Assembly (NCBI GenBank): GCA_900549355.1
Contig: UROA01000120.1
Span: forward strand, 1-5,602
Direction: 5' to 3'
DNA from: an uncultured Collinsella sp.
GTDB taxonomy: Bacteria > Actinomycetota > Coriobacteriia > Coriobacteriales > Coriobacteriaceae
Length of the DNA: 5,602 nucleotides
Notes under the pieces: model-generated
Databases searched by the model: none
Seen by the model: only the letters and a program-made list of their open reading frames with translations
Told to the model about the DNA's origin: nothing
Position numbers and translations under genes: made by a program
In this document: positions 1-5,602 of the stretch, in pieces
How positions within the stretch are numbered: position 1 is the stretch's first letter
How the letters are laid out: the number at the start of each line of letters is the position of its first letter

Positions 1-558
1 TCATCCCCAAGCCCCGGGGGGGGGGCCCGGCCCGCCGTAGCCGGTCGAGATAGCGTGGTACACATCGGCAACCGGCACCTCGCTGCCCAGCAGGTAGAGC
101 ACAGGCAGTAGCATTGAGCGCATGGTGTGGAACGCATCGGCAAAGGGCGTGTAGGGGTACTCGGCCAAGCACACGTCGCGAAAGATATCCATAAACGTGC
201 GGCTCTGCAAAAACGAGAGCGGATGCACGCGACGGCGGTGGAAGATATCGAATAACACGTCCCAGTCCGGATTGGAGAGCGACACCAGCCGGCGTAGCGC
301 CTCGCGCTCGCGGTCGTTAAAACTGGCTTCGTGCTGCTCGCCCGAAAGCCGCAGGGCATCGTCCAGAAACACCTCGTGCACCTCGACCACGTTGCCGGGC
401 AGTTCGTAGACAAACTTGCCGCGGTCGGCAGCATGTGCGCCGATCACCCACAACACAAACTCATGCTCGGGCATGGCCTGGATATAGCCATGCATCCAGG
501 TAGATACGCCGCCGTGCACATAGGGGTAGCAACCCTCGAGTACCAAGCAGATTCTCAT
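1..558 (-). CDS. pelF: PelF, Pel polysaccharide glycosyltransferase, N-terminal part only (truncated at the window edge)
   Basis: This is the N-terminal portion of PelF, the cytoplasmic GT4-type glycosyltransferase that builds the Pel chain from UDP-activated N-acetylhexosamine. The opening (residues 1-20, MRICLVLEG followed by YPYVHGGVSTW) is the PelF/DUF3492 signature: a first beta strand and a glycine-rich loop. Other family-like segments are ELPGNVVEVHEVFLDD (52-67) and DVYHAISTGYGG (165-176). Only 185 codons are present against roughly 470-500 for the family, so the second Rossmann domain and the E-x7-E-type donor-binding region are missing. After G176 the frame becomes proline/glycine-rich (PGPPPGAWG) across a ten-base homopolymer and meets TGA at bases 3-1. 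The family normally continues here with a hydrophobic LLG-like stretch, so the last nine residues are probably not authentic. The ATG at 558 overlaps the pelA stop by 4 bases (ATGA), and a GGAGGG ribosome site lies nine bases upstream. Identity is well supported; whether the gene is intact cannot be judged. Confidence 0.88.
   Translation of the reverse strand: MRICLVLEGCYPYVHGGVSTWMHGYIQAMPEHEFVLWVIGAHAADRGKFVYELPGNVVEVHEVFLDDALRLSGEQHEASFNDREREALRRLVSLSNPDWDVLFDIFHRRRVHPLSFLQSRTFMDIFRDVCLAEYPYTPFADAFHTMRSMLLPVLYLLGSEVPVADVYHAISTGYGGPGPPPGAWG
16..25. repeat. Ten-base G tract (C10 in the pelF sense strand) within a very GC-rich stretch
   Basis: Ten consecutive G on the plus strand, flanked by CCCC on one side and CCCGGCCCG on the other, give a nearly pure G/C stretch at bases 12-37. 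It lies inside the pelF reading frame and encodes Pro-Pro-Pro with parts of the flanking codons, where the protein family does not have prolines. Only 15 bases separate it from the window end. In the present phase those bases contain the stop codon, whereas the other two phases are open to the edge. It may be an assembly or sequencing artefact at a contig end, or a slippage-prone tract. Confidence 0.85.
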
Positions 559-2435
559 TTGTCACCACCCTCCATGCGCTCGATCGTCACGGTCTTATCA
601 TTTGCCTTAAGCAGATACAGATTGCCCGTAAGGTGCGTCAGTTCGCCACCCGTCACCGCACCCGGCTCGCCGTTGTTGGCGCGGAACATGAGCCACGCCT
701 CGTCGTGGAAATTGCCCAGACTAAACGTCCAGGCATCCGCGCTGGTATCCACGCTCACCGTAACCGACGAAAAGCGCTGGATAGCACCAGAGCATTCCGA
801 GCCGGTCTGGCGACGCAGGTCGGGCGCAGACTTGGTAAGCCACTCCAGGTAGTCGGTCAGGCCGCCCTTGTAGACCTCCCAGCCCTCCTTGGCTCCGCGA
901 TCGGGGTCCAAAAGGTCGTCCGGGTGCATAAAGTGCGTGCTCACGTAGTGCATGTTGAGCTCGGACACGGCTGCCAGGCGCATATAGGAATCGTCGACCA
1001 TGCCGCCCGAGACAATACGTGGCTGCTCCACAATGCCATCGCTCGCCACGCCAAACTCCTGCACGTAGGGCAGGTCGGTACCGTCCTCAAAGTACGTGCT
1101 GGCAATAGTCTTAATGCGCGGAACGTCGGTGCCGATAAGCTTGCGTGCACGGGCCGAAAGGATATTTGACGGCGGCACGTAAACCGAGCCGTGCGCGTTG
1201 GGCAGCACCTCATCTTGGAAGGCGATAAGCTCGTTGAGCGATGCGACAAGCGTTTCCTTGTTCTTCCACGTCTTGTAGTCGTACAACGTGCCGTAATCGG
1301 TGTCCCAGAGTGCCAGAGGCTGATGGTTGTAGCCGTGAAAGCCCAGCTCTCCGCCCATCTGCAGCAGCATGCCGCCAAAGTAGCGGAACTGTGTGGTATC
1401 GGCTTGGCGCGCAGGCTCGGTCTGGTTGACCGCGTCCTCGTAGTTTTCGATCATCACGCCGGTATAGCGAATGCCGTATTTTTGCGCGAGCTTTTGCAGA
1501 TCGGGCCACCAGACCTTGGTGTAAAAATCGGCAATGGAAAGGCCGTAGTCACGCTTGATATAAGTACCATCGCCCGAGGGCACGGGGCTAGGAAAGTCGT
1601 CCAAATAGAACACGGCGCTGTTGATGACCGGATAGGCCGAGGCATCACCCAGCAAGCTTATGGCCGAAGCATAGAACCCACGCATGACCTTGTCGTAGAT
1701 GCCAATGTTGCACACCACGGTGTGACCACTGCCGCAATCGTTAGACCAAATGAGCGGCGTGCCCGCGTCACCGGTCTTTGCCCAGACGTGCGCCGTTTCG
1801 CGCAATGAAACCGAAAGTGAAGAATCGAAGGGATCCGAGAACACGTAGCGCTCTCCCCCGCCCAGCATAAAGTCCTCACTCGGAACGATACTTTCGGCTG
1901 TCGCATAGTCATATCCGGCCGATTCGATCCCAAGCTTGGAAGCAATAGCCTGCAGGCAGTTCGAGTTATCTGGCGTCATGCCCAGCATGAGTGAGCCGCC
2001 CGCACCCACCCAACTCATCAGATCGGTCAGATGCGTACCCAGTCCGTCAAGCGAGGGCATAAGCACAATCACGCGATCAAACGACGTGAGCGATGGAATC
2101 GCGTCCGCACCGTCGGTGGCAATATCAACATCGCGATGGGCGATCTTCATGTCCAGCAAAATCTGGTCGAACTGTTCCTTTACGTCCTCGACGCCAGCTT
2201 GATCGGAATCGGTAATGACCAGGCACGTGGGCTTTTGGCCAAAGATTGCCGAGGAGGCCGGCACCGCATCGTTGGCGACAAGCATCCCCAGCTTATGCTG
2301 GCCCGCACCGTACTGCACGCCGGCTCGCTCCACCAGCAGCACGGCGGCCATGGCAATAAAGACCGCCCACACCACGAGGAGTCCCATCCAACGAAAGCGG
2401 CCTGCACGGTCGCGGATATGTTGCGCCACGCTCAT
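555..2435 (-). CDS. pelA: PelA-type membrane-anchored polysaccharide deacetylase (PelA-DA, lacks the hydrolase domain)
   Basis: Predicted to partly deacetylate the exported N-acetylhexosamine polymer outside the cell. The 626 residues comprise a short basic cytoplasmic tail, one membrane anchor (about 17-36), an alpha/beta flavodoxin-like region (about 68-265, with strands such as TCLVITDSD and RVIVLMPSLD), a deacetylase domain (about 270-545) and a C-terminal beta-rich domain (about 555-620). Deacetylase motifs are visible: FYLDDFPSP with D279/D280, HGYNH (H367-x3-H371) completing an Asp-His-His metal site, YVPPSN (419-424) as the third motif, and HFMHPDD (501-507) carrying the late histidine. 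Pseudomonas PelA also has an N-terminal GH166 hydrolase domain, which is absent here as in other Gram-positive PelA-DA proteins. I chose the ATG at 2435 over an upstream in-frame TTG at 2459. It has AGGAGGT four to ten bases upstream and overlaps the pelE stop as ATGA, whereas the TTG version would place that ribosome site inside the gene. Metal ligands are inferred from motif position. Confidence 0.88.
   Translation of the reverse strand: MSVAQHIRDRAGRFRWMGLLVVWAVFIAMAAVLLVERAGVQYGAGQHKLGMLVANDAVPASSAIFGQKPTCLVITDSDQAGVEDVKEQFDQILLDMKIAHRDVDIATDGADAIPSLTSFDRVIVLMPSLDGLGTHLTDLMSWVGAGGSLMLGMTPDNSNCLQAIASKLGIESAGYDYATAESIVPSEDFMLGGGERYVFSDPFDSSLSVSLRETAHVWAKTGDAGTPLIWSNDCGSGHTVVCNIGIYDKVMRGFYASAISLLGDASAYPVINSAVFYLDDFPSPVPSGDGTYIKRDYGLSIADFYTKVWWPDLQKLAQKYGIRYTGVMIENYEDAVNQTEPARQADTTQFRYFGGMLLQMGGELGFHGYNHQPLALWDTDYGTLYDYKTWKNKETLVASLNELIAFQDEVLPNAHGSVYVPPSNILSARARKLIGTDVPRIKTIASTYFEDGTDLPYVQEFGVASDGIVEQPRIVSGGMVDDSYMRLAAVSELNMHYVSTHFMHPDDLLDPDRGAKEGWEVYKGGLTDYLEWLTKSAPDLRRQTGSECSGAIQRFSSVTVSVDTSADAWTFSLGNFHDEAWLMFRANNGEPGAVTGGELTHLTGNLYLLKANDKTVTIERMEGGDK
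563..573 (-). promoter_or_regulatory. Ribosome binding site of pelF
   Basis: Reading on the minus strand, GGAGGG (573-568) followed by GGTG (566-563) lies upstream of the ATG at 558. The nine-base spacing from GGAGGG fits a normal Shine-Dalgarno site. It sits inside the last codons of pelA, so pelF translation is probably coupled to pelA termination at the ATGA overlap. Confidence 0.65.
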
Positions 2436-3337
2436 CGGACCTCCTCCCCGTCGCGCCAAAACGCCAACTTTTCGCGGTTGTCGGCGCTCAAATACACATG
2501 TTGCTTGTCAATCGCATCGATCACACGGTGAACCTCGACACCGTTGTGGCGCATCACGGCCAGGCGCAGGCAAAGCATCCAAACCTCCTGCTCCTCGGGC
2601 ACGTCGAGCACCAGCTGGTCGGTCACGGCCTGCGCCTCGTCGATCTGTCCGACATCGGCCAGCGCCGTCGCGTATCGAATGCGCAGCTCAAGGGTATCCT
2701 CGCGCTCGCAGCGACGCGCAAGCAGGAGCGCGTACTGTTGGCGCTGAATCTGAGCCACGCGCCCCTCAGCCAAGCCCGAGCCCAAGTATTCACCAAGAAA
2801 ATCGCAGTATTCGTTGAGGTTTTGCGCGCTCGGGTCAGTCTTAAAGGAACGCTCCAGCTGCTGCAGCTTAAGGTCGGACTCCTTGGAGATCTGCGCCACC
2901 GCCGTCGCGGCATAGTGCGCCACCTCAACGTCGTCGTTAAGCTTAGCCGCCTGCAGCTGCGCCAGGTACGCGTCGGGCTCCTCGGTGAGCATAGAGAGCA
3001 TTAGGCGGCGCCGGTATGCCGGGTCGTTGACGATAAGCGCCTCCTCGAGCGGGACCACGCCCGCATCGGCGTCACGGTCGTGCACCAGAATGCTGCGATG
3101 CAGGTCGTCGTTAAAGCGCAGCGACTCCAGCGCAGACTCTTTCAGCCCCTCGCCAAACACCGCGCTGCGGACCGATAGCAGAACCACCAGCAACGGGCCC
3201 CACAGCGGCACCAGCACTATCACAGCCAGCATGTGCCCGCGCACCGGCAGCAGGCCCAGCTTCATGAGCGTCCACAGCATCAGGCAAACCAACGCATGAA
3301 TCAGCAGCAAGACGGCAGCAACGACAAGCGAGATCAA
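2432..3337 (-). CDS. pelE: PelE, two-TM protein with TPR-like repeats, partner of PelD
   Basis: A PelE-like inner-membrane scaffold of 301 residues. Two hydrophobic helices come first (about 3-22 and 36-56), separated by a short loop with basic residues. A cytoplasmic, mostly helical region follows. Its most family-like stretch is about 98-150: EEALIVNDPAYRRR, then PDAYLAQLQAAKLNDDVEVAHYAATAVAQI read as two consecutive helical segments, which resembles the conserved PelE core. TPR-like helix pairs are visible near 200-245 (LELRIRYATALADVGQIDEA) and 247-275. In Pseudomonas, PelE and PelD form part of the membrane synthase complex with PelF and PelG; the same role is inferred here. The start is TTG at 3337, overlapping the pelD TGA as TTGA, with an AGGGGGG ribosome site six bases upstream. 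The next in-frame Met is residue 20, inside the first membrane helix, which argues against a later start. The gene ends within the pelA start (ATGA). Identification rests on context, topology and the conserved core; no catalytic motifs are expected or seen. Confidence 0.83.
   Translation of the reverse strand: MISLVVAAVLLLIHALVCLMLWTLMKLGLLPVRGHMLAVIVLVPLWGPLLVVLLSVRSAVFGEGLKESALESLRFNDDLHRSILVHDRDADAGVVPLEEALIVNDPAYRRRLMLSMLTEEPDAYLAQLQAAKLNDDVEVAHYAATAVAQISKESDLKLQQLERSFKTDPSAQNLNEYCDFLGEYLGSGLAEGRVAQIQRQQYALLLARRCEREDTLELRIRYATALADVGQIDEAQAVTDQLVLDVPEEQEVWMLCLRLAVMRHNGVEVHRVIDAIDKQHVYLSADNREKLAFWRDGEEVR
2439..2445 (-). promoter_or_regulatory. Ribosome binding site that fixes the pelA start
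   Basis: The minus strand reads AGGAGGT, a complete anti-Shine-Dalgarno match, then CCG, then ATG at 2435. The spacing is a little short but the match is perfect. This site decides for ATG 2435 against the TTG at 2459, which lies upstream of it. Confidence 0.8.
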
Positions 3338-5472
3338 GCGGCACCCCCCTCACCGTCACCGGTGTAAGAGATGTGCTGCAACAGCGCCACGATGTCCTCG
3401 CCGTCGACGGGCTCCACCGCAATATGCTTTGCGCTCAGGCGCTCGCGGATAATGGGCAGATCGCACGCCTTTGCCTGGCGCATAAGCAGGTAGAGCACGT
3501 CGCCGTCGACCAAGCCCGCCGCGTCGCTCTCGCGGATTGCCGACCCAATTGCGCCCACCAGCTCGCCGACAGGCTCCATGCCCGGTACCACGCGCAGGAG
3601 CAAAAAACTCCCCATCTTGCTATCTGCGAGCGCCTGCTCCGCCGCGAGCTCTTGGCCAAAGGCAGCCTGCTTGAGCACGCAAGTGCCGTCAACGCAGCGT
3701 TTATCCTGCGCCACCGCCTCATAGTCAAAGGCACGGCCCAGCGCGCTTTCGACCAGCCCGCACAAGATGCGGAACAGGTTTTGATAATAGAGAGTCATTT
3801 GGTTTTCGGCCGCACGACGCACAAAGATCAACACGGCGGGTGCCCCGTCGCGCTCGATCGTGTATCCAAACATGGGAAGCCCCGGCGTCAGCTCGCGGTT
3901 CACCCACAGGTTCGAACGGCCCCCGTCGCCCAAAAGAGGTGCAAGCTGCTCAAGCGTGAGCGAGCGTGCGGCATCTTCGGCAAACGCGGGACTTGCTGCC
4001 ACCAGGCGTGCAAATGCCCCGCCCGAAACATGGTAGATCGCCACCGAATCGTTCTCGAGGATCTCGCCCAGAAGCTCGCAGCACTTGCGATAGATGTCGC
4101 GAGGGTTGAGTACGTCGAGCTCCTGCGTCACGGCAAAGATCTTGCCAAAGCTGTCGTGGCGACCCACGATCTGGCGCCTGTACGCGCGCTTGTCCTCGAT
4201 CGCGTCGTGGTAGAGCTGCGTAAGGAACGTATTGCGGTTGCGCACGAGCTCGTTTTGATCGCGCTCCGCCCTAATGGCTTCGCTGTTGCGCAGCTGCACA
4301 TAGCCGCACACGGCACCCACCACAAAGTACGCAATAAACGGTAGCCAGTTGGACGGCTCGTAGAACAGACCCTGGAAGGTATAGCCGTACTGAGTAAAGC
4401 AGCTGGCTGCCAAACCCACCGACGCCAGCAGCGCCGCAACCAGGCCAAAGTCCAAGCCATACAGCGTGCCGATCAGCACCACGTAGAGCAGGCGATAATC
4501 GAGCACGTTGAGCTGGACCGATTGTGAGAACAGATGCTCCAGTACCTCGAACAGAACCCAGGCAACGCCCGTCTCTAGGCATTTAATAGGCAGCGTGCGC
4601 ATCTGGATGCGGTCGATGGCGGCACGCAGCGGGTTGACCTTCTTTGCGCGGCCAACATCCCAACGCGCTTGAATGGTCGAAAGATCGCGCAGCAAGTCGT
4701 AGCGCTGAAACCAGCCATAGCGAACGCGAACGGTGTCGCTGACGGGCAGGGCATAGCCGGCAGAATCGCCATAGGCAACTGAGAGCCCAGGGAACAGCGC
4801 CTTGAGGGCCTCGCCCACCTCACCAGACGTGCGATGGAAGGTATCGGCAACGTCGAGCGTCTCAAAGGAGGCGTCCCAGCTGTCAAAGATGCGGCGTACC
4901 AGCACCGCGAGCTCCTCGGCACACAGCAGGGGAAACGCCGCGTCCTCCGCGCCCTGCAAAGCGACCGATCCGGTTAAGCAAGAATCGAACAGCGGCACAA
5001 AAAACGGATCATCCAGCGCGGCGGAGGCAGTGTACAGGAAGGGCGCGCGCAGAATCTTTGCCTGAACGCCTTCGCGCACAGCGTAGTAGCGGCAGAGGTC
5101 GTTGGCCGCGCGGGCGATAATTCCCTTGCCCGTTCGCCCCACGGCGCCGGAGGCACCCTCGGCACTCGCGGGCCCCGCTACAAACAGCAGCTGGACCCGG
5201 CGACTCATGCACGAACGAAAGACCGAGCGCAGCAGCTCGATATCGCCCACGGTATCGGTATGCGGGGTAAGGAAATTAGACAGGTAGACTACGCGGTCGA
5301 ACTCGTAGGCCTGCTCCAAGTGCTGGAGGAGCTCTTTCCACGAAGCATGAGGCGACGACTCATCGTGGCGCGCTTCCGCGGCAGCGACGACCTTAACGTG
5401 GTCCCCGGGGAACGCCTTGGCGCAAAAGTCATCGTCAACATATGCGGTGTTGCCAACAACTAGCACTTCCAT
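3334..5472 (-). CDS. pelD: PelD, c-di-GMP receptor of the Pel synthase with an N-terminal SDR-like domain
   Basis: Likely the c-di-GMP-binding regulatory subunit of the Pel synthase. The 712 residues are far longer than Pseudomonas PelD (about 455) because of an added N-terminal domain. Order: an SDR/epimerase-like Rossmann region (about 1-245), a linker, four membrane segments (about 297-315, 325-341, 343-361, 376-394), a charged coiled-coil-like linker (395-435), a GAF-like domain (about 440-580) and a degenerate GGDEF domain (about 585-700). In the last, RESD (647-650) is followed by exactly five residues and then DGDVL (656-660), the place of GGDEF. The I-site RxxD is thus retained while the cyclase signature is lost, as expected for a receptor rather than an enzyme. 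The N-terminal domain shows the SDR pattern (VVYLSNF, LLFVAG, KILRAPFLYT) but lacks GxxGxxG. K116 aligns with the catalytic Lys, but Gly112 stands where Tyr should be. The ATG at 5472 has AGGGGAGG eight bases upstream. It is the first gene after a candidate promoter and overlaps pelE by 4 bases. Confidence 0.87.
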   Translation of the reverse strand: MEVLVVGNTAYVDDDFCAKAFPGDHVKVVAAAEARHDESSPHASWKELLQHLEQAYEFDRVVYLSNFLTPHTDTVGDIELLRSVFRSCMSRRVQLLFVAGPASAEGASGAVGRTGKGIIARAANDLCRYYAVREGVQAKILRAPFLYTASAALDDPFFVPLFDSCLTGSVALQGAEDAAFPLLCAEELAVLVRRIFDSWDASFETLDVADTFHRTSGEVGEALKALFPGLSVAYGDSAGYALPVSDTVRVRYGWFQRYDLLRDLSTIQARWDVGRAKKVNPLRAAIDRIQMRTLPIKCLETGVAWVLFEVLEHLFSQSVQLNVLDYRLLYVVLIGTLYGLDFGLVAALLASVGLAASCFTQYGYTFQGLFYEPSNWLPFIAYFVVGAVCGYVQLRNSEAIRAERDQNELVRNRNTFLTQLYHDAIEDKRAYRRQIVGRHDSFGKIFAVTQELDVLNPRDIYRKCCELLGEILENDSVAIYHVSGGAFARLVAASPAFAEDAARSLTLEQLAPLLGDGGRSNLWVNRELTPGLPMFGYTIERDGAPAVLIFVRRAAENQMTLYYQNLFRILCGLVESALGRAFDYEAVAQDKRCVDGTCVLKQAAFGQELAAEQALADSKMGSFLLLRVVPGMEPVGELVGAIGSAIRESDAAGLVDGDVLYLLMRQAKACDLPIIRERLSAKHIAVEPVDGEDIVALLQHISYTGDGEGGAA
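3344..3350 (-). promoter_or_regulatory. Ribosome binding site supporting the TTG start of pelE
   Basis: The minus strand reads AGGGGGG followed by six bases and then TTG at 3337. A purine-rich site at this spacing, plus the TTGA overlap with the pelD stop, supports a non-ATG start and translational coupling. Confidence 0.6.
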
Positions 5473-5480
5473 GGCGCATT

Positions 5481-5488
5481 CCTCCCCT
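5481..5488 (-). promoter_or_regulatory. Ribosome binding site of pelD
   Basis: The minus strand reads AGGGGAGG, then eight bases, then ATG at 5472. It is a strong site at optimal spacing. A nearer upstream ATG at 5479 is out of frame and too close to the site. Confidence 0.75.
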
Positions 5489-5506
5489 AAAATCCACTTT
5501 TGTCCT

Positions 5507-5535
5507 AGTCAAACATGCGTATTTTACGCTGTCAA
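5507..5535 (-). promoter_or_regulatory. Candidate sigma-A-type promoter of the pel operon
   Basis: The minus strand has a perfect -35 hexamer TTGACA (5535-5530), a 17-base spacer and TTGACT (5512-5507) in the -10 position. A TG dinucleotide directly before it gives an extended -10 (TGT-TTGACT). The -10 matches TATAAT at only three of six positions, so the promoter would be weak or activator-dependent. Transcription would begin near 5500, giving a leader of about 28 bases containing the pelD ribosome site. It is supported by position and the exact -35; it has not been tested. Confidence 0.5.
5517..5529. promoter_or_regulatory. Perfect 5+3+5 inverted repeat in the promoter spacer, possible operator
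   Basis: GCGTA-TTT-TACGC on the plus strand is a perfect palindrome with five-base arms and a three-base centre. It fills the space between the proposed -35 and -10 hexamers. A dyad at this location is a common place for a repressor or a MerR-like activator to act. No regulator gene is in the window to match it with, so binding is inference only. Confidence 0.4.
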
Positions 5536-5572
5536 CGCGAGCTAGAACGATCGCGTCGAAAATGTTGGTGTA

Positions 5573-5585
5573 AGGGTGACACCCT
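5573..5585. promoter_or_regulatory. Perfect 6+1+6 inverted repeat upstream of the promoter
   Basis: AGGGTG-A-CACCCT is a perfect 13-base dyad centred about 44 bases upstream of the -35 hexamer. It also overlaps a looser GGTGT/ACACC repeat (5567-5571 and 5579-5583). No T-tract follows on either strand, so it does not look like an intrinsic terminator. It could be an upstream activator site or belong to a gene beyond the right edge. Confidence 0.35.
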
Positions 5586-5602
5586 AGCGCCCGTTTAACG
5601 AA

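Noticed and set aside
331..852. Plus-strand open frame of 173 codons spanning the pelA/pelF junction
   Set aside because: It crosses two real minus-strand genes and shows no coherent domain or ribosome site.
1191..1808. Plus-strand open frame of 205 codons opposite pelA
   Set aside because: It is antisense to the deacetylase catalytic region, has no family-like motifs, and its openness follows from codon bias of the real gene.
2436..2459. N-terminal extension of PelA from TTG at 2459
   Set aside because: The eight extra codons (ARRGGGP-like) translate the ribosome binding site itself; the ATG at 2435 has the AGGAGGT site and the ATGA overlap.
3373..4344. Long plus-strand open frame of 323 codons opposite pelD
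   Set aside because: It lies wholly antisense to the strongly supported pelD, is rich in His, Arg, Gln and Ala without recognisable domain order, and is typical of shadow frames opposite GC-rich genes.
5573..5585. Possible intrinsic terminator of a gene to the right
   Set aside because: The hairpin arms are only six bases with a one-base centre, and no run of T follows on either strand.
5536..5602. tRNA, small RNA or riboswitch (for example a c-di-GMP riboswitch) upstream of pelD
   Set aside because: The likely leader is only about 28 bases, and no riboswitch-like paired core or tRNA arms are visible in the 130 bases available.
1..5602. CRISPR array, insertion sequence or other mobile element
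   Set aside because: No spaced direct repeats, terminal inverted repeats or transposase-like frames were seen; the genes are contiguous and similar in composition.

Overview
The window holds most of a pel exopolysaccharide operon, read entirely from the minus strand. In transcription order (right to left) it carries a promoter region, pelD, pelE, a deacetylase-only pelA (PelA-DA type) and the first third of pelF. pelG, normally next, would lie off the left edge. The gene order pelD-E-A(DA)-F and the absence of a hydrolase domain in PelA match the arrangement I recall being described for Gram-positive pel clusters (for example Bacillus cereus). The proteobacterial pelABCDEFG operon differs in order and content. 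The base composition is GC-rich with G/C-ending codons, so a high-GC Gram-positive is more likely than a bacillus. A coriobacterium (Collinsella/Olsenella-like) is my best guess, held with low to moderate confidence because no phylogenetic marker is present.

Layout on the minus strand: 5602-5473 is a 130-base upstream region with a candidate sigma-A-type promoter and two short inverted repeats. pelD (5472-3334) encodes a 712-residue fusion: a degenerate SDR-like N-terminal domain, four membrane segments, a coiled-coil linker, a GAF-like domain and a degenerate GGDEF domain. That last domain keeps an RxxD c-di-GMP inhibitory-site motif at the canonical distance from a broken active site. pelE (3337-2432) encodes a two-TM protein with helical, TPR-like repeats. 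pelA (2435-555) encodes a membrane-anchored polysaccharide deacetylase. pelF (558-left edge) encodes the N-terminal part of the glycosyltransferase. All three gene junctions overlap by 4 bases (TTGA, ATGA, ATGA), so the genes are almost certainly one translationally coupled operon.

Working model (established for Pel in Pseudomonas, inferred here): PelD senses c-di-GMP at the membrane, PelD and PelE recruit or activate PelF, PelF polymerises HexNAc from UDP-sugar, PelG exports the chain, and PelA partly deacetylates it outside the cell to give a cationic biofilm polymer.

The left edge is suspicious. The pelF frame runs into a ten-base G/C homopolymer and stops at the first three bases of the window, just where the family should continue. 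This is more likely a contig-end error than biology, but a phase-variable tract cannot be excluded from the sequence alone.
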